DNA of 32,087 nucleotides, from positions 1-32,087 of the forward strand of contig CAZLDQ010000045.1 of the NCBI GenBank assembly GCA_964558295.1. Direction: 5' to 3'. Positions 25,072 through 32,087 of the stretch are shown piece by piece. The notes beneath the pieces are model-generated. The model was not told the origin of the DNA, searched no databases, and was given only the letters and a program-made list of their open reading frames with translations. This DNA comes from JBDKTH01 sp964558295 (lineage in GTDB: Bacteria > Planctomycetota > Planctomycetia > Pirellulales > Thermoguttaceae). Positions within the stretch are counted from its first letter, which is position 1. The number at the start of each line of letters is the position of its first letter. Both the position numbers and the translations under genes were made by a program.

Positions 25072-28000
25072 ATGGTCGCTTCCCCCCGAACTCCTCCTCC
25101 AGCCGAATTGTCCGACTCCATGGCCGTTGCTTCTGTTGCCGATGAACTACCCGACCCAGGGCCCCTCGCGAAAACGCCGCCGACCGGAGAGGGGCTCGCC
25201 TCCCGGAGTTTTCTGGGACTGCTGGTGACGCAATTTTTGGGGGCGATGAACGACAATATCTTTCGGTGGCTGGTGGTGCCCGTGGGCAAGGAACTGGCGG
25301 GGCCCGAATATGCCGGGGCGGCCGTGTCGGCGGGGTTGGCGATGCTTGTTCTGCCGTTCTTGCTCTTGGCCGGACCGGCCGGCTATCTGGCCGATCGGTT
25401 CAGCAAACAGAAGGTGATCATTGGTTGTAAGGTCGCTGAGGTGGTGTTGATGATCCTCGGGACGGCCGCGGTGCTGTATGGCAACATCTACGTGATGTTC
25501 TTGGTGTTGTTCTTGATGGGGGCCCAGAGTGCGCTGTTTGGCCCCTCAAAATATGGTTCGATTCCCGAGATAGTCCGAGCCGATCGGATTCCCGGGGCCA
25601 ATGGGTGGATCGGCCTGACGACCATCCTGGCAATTGTCGCGGGGACGGTGGTCGGCGGGTATCTTTACGATTGGAGCAAACCGGCAGGGCAGGAGAGGTG
25701 GTGGCTCTATGGGGGCACGTTGATTGGGGTCGCCGCCGTGGGACTGGCGGCAAGTCTCCTCATTCGCCCCTTGCGATCGGCCAATCCGATGCAACGCTTC
25801 TCTTTCGATCTGGCGGGCCAAGCGATCCGCGATATCCGGACCCTGGCCTCCCACCGGGGGTTGCTGTGGGCGGCTTTAGCCAGCGCCCTGTTCTGGTCCT
25901 TGGCTGGGCTGTGCCAAGTAAATGTGGACCGTTTCACGACGATTGATTTGCACTTTGAGCAGAAGGACGTAGGCCTGCTGTTAGCCGTGTTGGCAATCGG
26001 TGTTGGTGCCGGCAATATGCTGGCCGCTTGGTGGTCGCGGGGCCGGATTGAACTGGGGATTGTGCCTGTCGGCGCAACGGGAATTGCCGTCGGCGCAATG
26101 CTTCTGTCGACTGTCGCGGGAGGCCGGCCCGACCTGATCTCCTCGCCGTATCTGATGAGCGCGATTTGGCTTTTCCTGTTTGGTCTGGGGGCGGGCATGT
26201 ACGACGTCCCGTTGCAATCCTATTTGCAGGCGAATAGTCCGGATGATTCGCGTGGGGCGATCCTGGCGGCCGCCAGCTTTCTGACCTTCGCCGGCACGGT
26301 CGTGGCCGCAGGCGTGTTCTTCATGCTAACCAGCCTGTTGGGACTTTCCGGCCGGACAATCTTCCTGATGTCGGGCATTGCTGTTGTTCCCATCGTATTC
26401 CTGGCCGTCTGGCATCAGTCGCTGGCCACTGCACGTCTCTTGGTCCGGTGGGGGATTCGGCTTTTCTATCGCCTTCGCGTGGAAGGGTTAGAGAACATTC
26501 CCCAGCAGGGCGGAGCCCTTCTCGTTGCCAACCATATTAGCTGGCTGGACGGGGTGTTGCTGCTGCTGGTCGGCCCACGTCCGATTCGGATGGTCGCGCA
26601 TGCCGACTACGTGAACTACTGGTGGTTGCGCCGCTTGTTCCGCCAAAGTGGGGGGATCCCGATCGAGCCGGGGCGGAAATCCGTAACCCAGGCAATTCGC
26701 GCAGCCCGGGAGGCTTTACTTGCGGGGGAGATCGTGTGTATCTTTCCAGAAGGAGCTATCAGCCGGACGGGACAAATCCATGAGTTTCAGCCCGGATTCC
26801 TGTCGATCGTGAAGGATACGGGGGTCCCGGTCGTCCCCGTATATCTGGGAGGACTCTGGGGGAGTATATTCAGTTTCGCGGGAGGCAAGTTGTTCTGGAA
26901 GTGGCCGCGCCGCTGGCCGTACCCGATCTCGATTCGTTTTGGGCGTGCGATGGAGCCCCCTGCGCACGCCCTTGCCGTTCGCCAAGCCGTACAAGAGTTG
27001 GAAATAGTTGCCATGCAGACGGATGAAGATCGTACGATGACCCTGCCCCGCCGGTTCTTGCGCATGTGCCGCCGCAACTTACGGCATGCGAAGCTGGCCG
27101 ATTCGACAGGCGTGGAACTGACGGGAGCGGGGATGCTCACGCGCGCCCTGATCTTCCGCCGGCTGCTCAAGCGGCACGTGCTCGACGCGGAGGAGACGAA
27201 CGTCGGTCTGTTGTTGCCTCCGTCGGTGGGGGGCGTTCTGGCCAACGTGGCTTTGACGATTGACCGTCGGGTGGCAATCAACCTCAACTACACGGTCTCC
27301 TCCGAGGTGATGAACCAGTGTATTGCTCAGGCGGGGATTCGTCATGTGCTCACCAGCCGCCGCGTGCTGGAGCGGTTTCCGTTCGACTTGCAGGCGGAGG
27401 TGGTGTTCCTTGAAGATTTCAAAGAGAAGGTCACTTTGACCGACAAACTGATTGCCGCAGTTCAGACGTGGCTCTTCCCGGCCGCGGTGCTGGAACGCTG
27501 GCTCGGTGTGCATCGTGTCGGCCCGGACGACCTGCTGACGATCATCTTCACTTCGGGCTCCACGGGGCTGCCCAAAGGCGCGATGCTCAGTCAGAACAAC
27601 GTGGGAGCTAACGTCACGGCGTTCAACAAGGTGCTCAATCTGGGCTGGAACGACACGGTCATCGGCATTCTCCCCTTCTTCCACTCGTTCGGATATACGA
27701 CCACTCTCTGGTCCGTGCTGACGCTCGACTCCAAGGCGGCCTACCACTACACGCCGCTGGAGCCGCGGCAAGTCGGCAAGCTCTGCCGGGAGCACGGCGG
27801 CACGATCCTTGTGGCGACACCGACCTTCCTCCGCTCCTATTTGCGGCGTTGCGAGTCGGAGGATTTTGCCACGTTGGATACGGTGATTGCCGGTGCGGAA
27901 AAACTGCCTCGGGAGTTGGCCGACGCGTTTGAGCGCAAGTTCGGTGTCCGCCCCAGCGAAGGCTACGGTACGACGGAACTGGCCCCCGTGGTCTCGGTCA

Positions 28001-28626
28001 ATGTCCCGGCCAGTCGCGCGACCGGCAGCGTTTTGCAGGGGGCCCGGGAAGGTTCGGTGGGACAGACGTTGCCAGGCGTTTTGGCCAAGGTCGTCGACTT
28101 GGATACCGGCGAGGAGCTCGAACCGGGCCAAGCGGGCATGCTCCTGATCACCGGCCCCAACGTGATGCAAGGCTATCTCGGCATGCCGGAGCAGACCGCC
28201 AAGGTCTTGCGCGACGGCTGGTACGTGACCGGCGACATCGCTTTCCTCGACGACGACGGATTCATTCACATCACCGGCCGGGAAAGCCGTTTCTCGAAGA
28301 TTGGCGGTGAAATGGTGCCCCATTTGCGCATCGAAGAGACCTTGGCCGAGGTGCTCGGCCTCCAGGATGAAGAGGAAATCCAATTGGTGGTCACCGGCGT
28401 CCCCGATCCCAAGAAAGGGGAGCGGGTCGTCGTGCTCCACACCGGCCTGGGGATATCACCCGACGAGGTCTGCCGCAGACTGGCCGGCGCCGGTCTGCCC
28501 CCCCTCTGGATTCCCTCGCCCGACAGCTTTTGCCAGGTCGATGCGATTCCGATTCTTGGCACGGGCAAGCTCGACCTGAAGCAGGTCAAGGAATTGGCGA
28601 TGGAGAAGTTCTCCATCGAGGTCTAG
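25072..28626 (+). CDS. LplT-PlsC-Aas fusion: lysophospholipid transporter, acyltransferase and acyl-ACP/CoA ligase in one chain
   Basis: A 1184-residue fusion. Residues about 45-440 form an MFS transporter of the LplT type (FLGAMNDNIFRWLVVP opens TM1, GPAGYLADRFSKQK is the loop 2-3 motif). About 465-640 is a PlsC acyltransferase with NHISWLDG (H-x4-D, near residue 487) and FPEGAISRTG. About 680-1184 is an AMP-forming ligase: TSGSTGLPKGAM (near 826), YGTTELAP, YVTGDIAFLDDDG, RESRFSKIGGEM and the final Lys in LGTGKLDLKQ. In E. coli, LplT flips lysophospholipid inward and Aas re-acylates it; here transport and acylation are joined. ATG 25072 is the first start; ATG 25120 is possible. No ribosome binding site. 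Its stop TAG shares the CTAG at 28623-28626 with a minus-strand TAG. Confidence 0.94.
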   Translation: MVASPRTPPPAELSDSMAVASVADELPDPGPLAKTPPTGEGLASRSFLGLLVTQFLGAMNDNIFRWLVVPVGKELAGPEYAGAAVSAGLAMLVLPFLLLAGPAGYLADRFSKQKVIIGCKVAEVVLMILGTAAVLYGNIYVMFLVLFLMGAQSALFGPSKYGSIPEIVRADRIPGANGWIGLTTILAIVAGTVVGGYLYDWSKPAGQERWWLYGGTLIGVAAVGLAASLLIRPLRSANPMQRFSFDLAGQAIRDIRTLASHRGLLWAALASALFWSLAGLCQVNVDRFTTIDLHFEQKDVGLLLAVLAIGVGAGNMLAAWWSRGRIELGIVPVGATGIAVGAMLLSTVAGGRPDLISSPYLMSAIWLFLFGLGAGMYDVPLQSYLQANSPDDSRGAILAAASFLTFAGTVVAAGVFFMLTSLLGLSGRTIFLMSGIAVVPIVFLAVWHQSLATARLLVRWGIRLFYRLRVEGLENIPQQGGALLVANHISWLDGVLLLLVGPRPIRMVAHADYVNYWWLRRLFRQSGGIPIEPGRKSVTQAIRAAREALLAGEIVCIFPEGAISRTGQIHEFQPGFLSIVKDTGVPVVPVYLGGLWGSIFSFAGGKLFWKWPRRWPYPISIRFGRAMEPPAHALAVRQAVQELEIVAMQTDEDRTMTLPRRFLRMCRRNLRHAKLADSTGVELTGAGMLTRALIFRRLLKRHVLDAEETNVGLLLPPSVGGVLANVALTIDRRVAINLNYTVSSEVMNQCIAQAGIRHVLTSRRVLERFPFDLQAEVVFLEDFKEKVTLTDKLIAAVQTWLFPAAVLERWLGVHRVGPDDLLTIIFTSGSTGLPKGAMLSQNNVGANVTAFNKVLNLGWNDTVIGILPFFHSFGYTTTLWSVLTLDSKAAYHYTPLEPRQVGKLCREHGGTILVATPTFLRSYLRRCESEDFATLDTVIAGAEKLPRELADAFERKFGVRPSEGYGTTELAPVVSVNVPASRATGSVLQGAREGSVGQTLPGVLAKVVDLDTGEELEPGQAGMLLITGPNVMQGYLGMPEQTAKVLRDGWYVTGDIAFLDDDGFIHITGRESRFSKIGGEMVPHLRIEETLAEVLGLQDEEEIQLVVTGVPDPKKGERVVVLHTGLGISPDEVCRRLAGAGLPPLWIPSPDSFCQVDAIPILGTGKLDLKQVKELAMEKFSIEV

Positions 28627-28893
28627 AAGCGGCAGAGTCTCCCCTTTTTCGGCGGGCCCTGCTGTTTCGTCAACGCTTCGTGCAATTCGTTGGGCGAAAG
28701 CCTCCCTGGAGGGGGGCAATACCAAAGCGCGATATGCGACGAACCGCCGCCACCTTCTACGGTCTGGTGGGCTTCCAAGTTTCCAAAGAACTGCCAGGTG
28801 AAGGGGTGCTTCACCATGTTCCAGCCTAGCGGCCAGCTCGCCGGATTGCGAGAGCAGGATTTGGGCCACGCTCGCCGGAGAGGGCTGCGGCAC
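28623..28893 (-). pseudogene. short ORF with probable frame switch, unrecognised
   Basis: The gap between the Aas-fusion gene and nmo reads as coding in two frames in turn. From GTG 28893 to about 28822 one frame gives a plausible start (VPQPSPASVAQILLSQSGEL, then AARL) with G/C-ending codons. From about 28820 to the TAG at 28623-28625 the frame shifted by +1 gives MVKHPFTWQFFGNLEAHQTV, then WYCPPPGRLSPNELHEALTK, again with coding-like third positions, while the first frame loses them. One extra base near 28820 would join both into a product of about 90 residues. Alternatives are a complete 64-residue gene from ATG 28817, or programmed +1 shifting. No family recognised. Confidence 0.4.
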
Positions 28894-28899
28894 GTCGAT

Positions 28900-30405
28900 T
28901 CATGAAGACAGCGGTTCGATGGACGAAACGGCCAAGCCTTGCGCCGGCTCCGTGGCGGGCGCATCAATCGGGAGACGAAGTCCCCCCAGGAGTCGCTCGA
29001 CCACCTCGGCGGCACGGTAGGAATCGGCCGTGGGCGAGGCCAAAAAGTGGGCGATTTGCTGGATGTTGTCGCCGGCGGTGACCAGGGGTAGTTCGCCCCC
29101 CCGGCAGCGCCGTTGTCCCAGGCCGACGTTGGCCAACAGCGCATTGCAGAGGCACTTCCGTCCGACCGTGTCGTCCGGATTTCCTCCCTTGGCCACATAG
29201 GCCTCGACATTTTCCGCCGGGCAGCGCCAGTCCAACGAACCGTCGGGCTTCCGGTAGGCGCGACGCAAATAGCCCAGGTCGCAGATGCGTTTCCGGGCCT
29301 GATAGACTTCGGGATCGGACAAGCTGCCTGGCAGCGTGAGGACTTTGAAGGGGAAGCTGGTGGGCGAAGCAATCGGATCGGTAAAGACGTCGGCACCACC
29401 TTGTTGGCACGCTTGGAGGGCGGCGTATTTCAACTCCGGTTCGAGACTGGATTCCTCGCAAAAGGCAAACGCCGTCCCTACCTGGACGCCGGCGGCCCCA
29501 ACCTCGAGGGCTTCAACCACTTTTTCCGGCGAGTCGTAGGAACCGGCCAGCCAGAACGGTCGCGCCAAATTCCGGAAGACTTCGAGATCGGGACAGTCGC
29601 GTGGACCGTAGACCGGTTCGCCGCGTTGGTTGTAGCGCGCAGGCCCTCGCGGCGGTGCATTGTGACCGCCGGCTGTGGGCCCCTCGATGATGAATCCGTC
29701 GACGTAGCCGGTGGCCTTGCGCGCCAAGGACGTGGCCAGTACGGACGAGGAAACGATTGCCAGAAAACGGGGGCGCTCGAGCCAGGGAAGATGCGAACCG
29801 AACAACTCCATGGGGTCAAAGCGGACGGTGAATGGATCGGAGCTGGCGGCCCCTTCCACGTCGAGCGATAGTTCGGCCCCCAGGCCTTCGGCGAAGCGGT
29901 CCAAAATGCCGGGAATACTCCGAGGGATGCCTGCGCCCATCAACACGTAGTCAACACGCGCCAACATCGCGCCAAACAGCGAGGGAAGCGTCGGCAGTTG
30001 AAGCTTTTCCATGTAGTTAACGCCGACCATTCCCGCATGATCCTCCTTGGCCAAATAGACTTCGACGAAATTGGCGACGACGCACAGTTCCAGCGCTTCG
30101 CGGGTCATCAGAGGCCGTGGGACGGGATGAGGGACGAAGGGCGTTTCGGGCGGCTTCCCACCCTCGATAAAGTAGCGTGCCAGGACGCGCTGGGCTATTT
30201 CGGGGAACGGGAAATCGTCCAGGGCACGGCGGACATGGCCTCCCGGATCGCCAAGCTGAAGCCGGCGGGCCACGACCGCATCCAGCGCGGTGCCGGCAAC
30301 GACTCCCAATTGGCCCGTTTGGGCGACGGCCCGGGCAAGCGGCCACGAAGAAACAGCGATCCCCATGCCGCCCTGGATGATGATTGGATTGGCGTTATTT
30401 GTCAC
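28900..30405 (-). CDS. nitronate monooxygenase-family FMN enzyme, long form
   Basis: A 501-residue FMN-dependent TIM-barrel protein of the nitronate monooxygenase/enoyl-ACP reductase II group. It opens with NPIIIQGGMGIAVSSWPLAR, has the phosphate-binding stretch IEGPTAGGHNAPPRG near residue 240, and AAGVQVGTAFAFCEES near 310. The chain is about 120-150 residues longer than typical NMO. The C-terminal extension holds KCLCNALLANVGLGQRR, GGELPLVTAGDN and a final helical segment, so the substrate may differ. GTG 30405 is chosen because GAAGGAA (30413-30419) sits in front; a GTG at 30447 has no such site. Its first 11 bases overlap the 3' end of the metE relic, which suggests the two were once translationally coupled. 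Confidence 0.85.
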   Translation of the reverse strand: MTNNANPIIIQGGMGIAVSSWPLARAVAQTGQLGVVAGTALDAVVARRLQLGDPGGHVRRALDDFPFPEIAQRVLARYFIEGGKPPETPFVPHPVPRPLMTREALELCVVANFVEVYLAKEDHAGMVGVNYMEKLQLPTLPSLFGAMLARVDYVLMGAGIPRSIPGILDRFAEGLGAELSLDVEGAASSDPFTVRFDPMELFGSHLPWLERPRFLAIVSSSVLATSLARKATGYVDGFIIEGPTAGGHNAPPRGPARYNQRGEPVYGPRDCPDLEVFRNLARPFWLAGSYDSPEKVVEALEVGAAGVQVGTAFAFCEESSLEPELKYAALQACQQGGADVFTDPIASPTSFPFKVLTLPGSLSDPEVYQARKRICDLGYLRRAYRKPDGSLDWRCPAENVEAYVAKGGNPDDTVGRKCLCNALLANVGLGQRRCRGGELPLVTAGDNIQQIAHFLASPTADSYRAAEVVERLLGGLRLPIDAPATEPAQGLAVSSIEPLSS

Positions 30406-30849
30406 GGCAAAATTCCTTCGGTGTTTTTGCGGAGTGGAGTTGTTCACGAAGCCGTTGGGCGGCGGTGACCATGTTATGCAGGGCCTCGCGGACCTCGGGC
30501 CAGTTGCGTGTTTTCAGGCCGCAATCGGGATTGACCCAGAGTTGCTCGGGCTGCAGGACCTCGAGGGCTTTTTGCAGGAGATGCTGAATCGACGCGACAC
30601 TGGGGATTTGGGGCGAATGGATGTCGTAGACGCCCGGCCCGATTGCGTTTGGATAGTGATAGTTGGAATCAAACCACTTGGTCATTTCCAAGGCGGGAAC
30701 GGCACGTGCCGGCGCGTGTTGGCCATTGCCGCTTACGGACGGGGCCACCCCGCGTGCCATGGCGAAATATGTGGGCAAGGACATGAGACCGCCGGCTCCA
30801 CCGAACCGCGAAGGGATAGTCGATTGGGTTGTGGGGATTCCGAACAATG
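30395..30849 (-). pseudogene. metE: metE relic: N- and C-terminal pieces of cobalamin-independent methionine synthase fused in frame
   Basis: Read from just after hlyIII, the frame gives IPSRFGGAGGLMSLPTYFAM and PALEMTKWFDSNYHY, a block near residues 60-130 of MetE. It then continues at once as PNAIGPGVYDIHSPQIPS and LWVNPDCGLKTRNWPEVREA, the last 75 residues or so of MetE. The junction lies at 30652/30653. The first 60 residues or so and roughly 550 central residues are missing, including the His/Cys/Glu zinc ligands; only the C-terminal zinc Cys (NPDCGLKTR) remains. It cannot be a working methionine synthase. The frame is open with an ATG at 30784 (129 residues), so an expressed peptide is possible. 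A misassembly would look the same. Confidence 0.85.
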
Positions 30850-31551
30850 TCAAGCGGCGTAGTTCATTACGGCGATGAAGTGGAAGGCCGTGCCGGCCAG
30901 GACGAACAGATGCCAGACCGAATGGAAGTAGGGGATTCGTTCGTACCAATAGAAGACCGTGCCAAGCGTGTATGCCAGACCGCCACAGAGGAGGAAGGCA
31001 AGTCCGGTGGCGGGAACGTGTCGAACGACAGGCCCGATCGCCAGCAACACGAGCCAACCCGTCGCCAAGTAGAGGCCGAGCGAGAGTCGGGCGGAACGCA
31101 GGAACGAGCCGGCTTCCAAGGCACTCAGACCTTTCACGATGACGCCGACCAGCGCCAGTCCCCAGACGGCGCCGAAGAGACTCCAGCCCCAGGGACCGCG
31201 AAGGACCCCAAGCGTGAATGGGGTATAGGTTCCGGCAATGAGGAGAAAGATGGCGATGTGATCGAGGCACTGGAAGAGACGCTTGGCCCGGCCGGGACGC
31301 AGGGCGTGATAGATCGTCGAGGCGAGGTAAAGCAGAACGGCGGTGGCGACAAAGATGGCCGCTCCCGCGATGAAGACGCCCCCATGGTCGAGCGACGCGA
31401 GCAGCAGAAACGGTGAGGCAATGACAATCGCCAATACGCCAAGACCATGCGTGAGCGCGTTGGTTAATTCTTCGCCAAACGAGAGGATCACTTCCGTGGG
31501 GGCGAGGTGCGTTGTGCTGTCGGGGCTCTGGAACGCCGATTCCTTTGTCAT
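30850..31551 (-). CDS. hemolysin III family (PAQR-type) membrane protein
   Basis: A 233-residue, seven-helix inner-membrane protein of the HlyIII/YqfA/PAQR superfamily. A soluble N-terminal stretch (about 25 residues) precedes FGEELTNALTHGLGVLAIVI (TM1). Next come LYLASTIYHALRPGRAKRLF with the conserved Ser/His, LDHIAIFLLIAGTYTPFTLG with the conserved Asp-His, and HSVWHLFVLAGTAFHFIAVM with the paired His of the metal site. The zinc-hydrolase-like site (S-H, D-H, H-x3-H) is intact. ATG 31551 is fixed by GGAGAG (31559-31564). The bacterial function is unsettled. It now lies directly downstream of a cobalamin riboswitch, while the expected target metE is a relic behind it, so its expression may respond to B12. 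Confidence 0.9.
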   Translation of the reverse strand: MTKESAFQSPDSTTHLAPTEVILSFGEELTNALTHGLGVLAIVIASPFLLLASLDHGGVFIAGAAIFVATAVLLYLASTIYHALRPGRAKRLFQCLDHIAIFLLIAGTYTPFTLGVLRGPWGWSLFGAVWGLALVGVIVKGLSALEAGSFLRSARLSLGLYLATGWLVLLAIGPVVRHVPATGLAFLLCGGLAYTLGTVFYWYERIPYFHSVWHLFVLAGTAFHFIAVMNYAA

Positions 31552-31737
31552 GGCCAAACTCTCCACGATCGCTTCGCACCGCTGTGCAGGCGACGTCACC
31601 GTATTGTGGGCGCAGACCACGATCCGTTTGCCGATGACTACGCAGAATCACGGCAACTTCCAGGCCGGACGCCTTCGGGAAGATTACTGACGATGTCACC
31701 GCGCCCCGTCCCTCGCAGGGGTGTTGCGGCACGTCAT

Positions 31738-31938
31738 GGCTGGTAGGTCTTCTGACTTGCAAACGAAAAAAGCGGCCTTGCCTTCTCGTTGCGGCGGCTA
31801 TGCCACGGAACGCAACAATGGCCTGAAGAATCGGTCGCTTCTGGTGGTGTTCGCTGACAGCGGCGGGGCCGTCCCGGAGTTGCACCGGAGTTCCCTGTTT
31901 GCTCGACTGCCCGAGCAGGCAGTCGGCCACCAGTCACA
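31738..31938 (-). promoter_or_regulatory. cobalamin (B12) riboswitch
   Basis: On the minus strand the conserved core reads CAGGGAACTCCGGTGCAA, then CTCCGGGACGGCCCCGCC and GCTGTCAG, the B12-box region (AGGGAA, GGTG-AA-TCC, C-GCCCCGC, CTGT). It is preceded by a hairpin arm, GACTGCC/GGCAGTC. The 3' closing element is AAGTCAGAAGACCTACC (near 31742-31758), equivalent to the consensus AGCCAGGAGACCTGCC. Bound adenosyl- or methylcobalamin normally switches off the gene downstream. The typical targets are metE, nrd or B12 transport and synthesis genes. About 185 bases separate the aptamer from hlyIII. CCCC/GGGG-type pairing within that stretch may form the expression platform. Confidence 0.9.
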
Positions 31939-31944
31939 GTTGTC

Positions 31945-31972
31945 AGTGTAAGAAAACGTAGCCGGCTGTCAA
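31945..31972 (-). promoter_or_regulatory. sigma-70-type promoter of the B12 riboswitch transcript
   Basis: On the minus strand, consensus TTGACA (31972-31967) is followed after 16 bases by TACACT (31950-31945). A transcript would start near 31938 and read straight into the aptamer. The intact promoter and aptamer argue that the unit is still expressed even though metE is broken. Confidence 0.65.
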
Positions 31973-32087
31973 TCGACAACCAGCCTGGCAAAGGTAAAAG
32001 ATCGGTGAAAGCTTTGGTGGCGGGACGTAAAGATCGGCTAAGTCACGCACGATGATAGTCTGCGGGGAGACTCTGCCAAGCGAAGGG

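Noticed and set aside
27079..28440. Long minus-strand open frame opposite the Aas ligase domain
   Set aside because: It is a mirror of GC-rich codons. The plus strand carries every AMP-ligase motif, while this product is His/Arg-rich without domains.
31552..31737. A possible remaining 5' end of metE between riboswitch and hlyIII
   Set aside because: I read all three minus-strand frames and found nothing like the MetE N-terminus; the stretch is better seen as leader or expression platform.

Overview
The window looks like a chromosomal stretch from a planctomycete, probably Pirellulales/Thermoguttaceae-like. This rests on GC-rich codon use, many GTG/TTG starts, secreted SH3-type and beta-helix proteins, a one-polypeptide LplT-PlsC-Aas fusion, and an intergenic near-repeat of a kind I associate with this phylum. 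It is mostly housekeeping and accessory metabolism. I saw no tRNA, rRNA, CRISPR array, insertion sequence or prophage.

Layout. 1-1589 (minus): the N-terminal part of leucyl-tRNA synthetase, interrupted by an in-frame TGA. 1782-3143: a secreted two-SH3-domain protein. 3293-3820: a CYTH-domain protein. 3842-4021 (minus): a possible small Cys-containing ORF. 4187-5560: citrate synthase. 5856-8612: a secreted parallel beta-helix protein. 8650-9903 (minus): an FAD oxidoreductase. 10098-10994: a secreted Gly-rich protein. 11092-17148: a promoter followed by pyruvate dehydrogenase E1, E2 and E3, with a relic of another flavoprotein gene between E2 and E3. 17242-19065 (minus): a polytopic membrane protein. 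19290-20669: an SRPBCC-SDR39U1 fusion. 20738-24099: an XPB-type helicase and a Bax1/DUF790 nuclease on the same strand, separated by a wrecked Uma2-family gene on the other strand. 24126-24878 (minus): an unrecognised basic/acidic protein. 25072-28626: the LplT-PlsC-Aas fusion. 28623-28893 (minus): a short ORF that appears to switch frame. 28900-31972 (minus): promoter, cobalamin riboswitch, hemolysin-III membrane protein, a metE relic and a nitronate monooxygenase-like enzyme.

How the genes work together. Citrate synthase and the pyruvate dehydrogenase genes carry carbon from pyruvate through acetyl-CoA into the TCA cycle. XPB and Bax1 form a known archaeal-type helicase-nuclease pair implicated in DNA repair. 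LplT-Aas recycles lysophospholipids. In the last 3 kb, a riboswitch of the type that normally controls metE is still preceded by a good promoter, but the first gene after it is now hlyIII. MetE survives only as pieces of its N- and C-terminal regions fused in frame.

The main theme is gene decay: an in-frame stop in leuS, frameshifts in the Uma2 gene, a large in-frame deletion in metE, a start-codon relic between aceF and lpdA, and a frame switch near 28820. Each could be real or an assembly/sequencing error, and read mapping would settle most of them.
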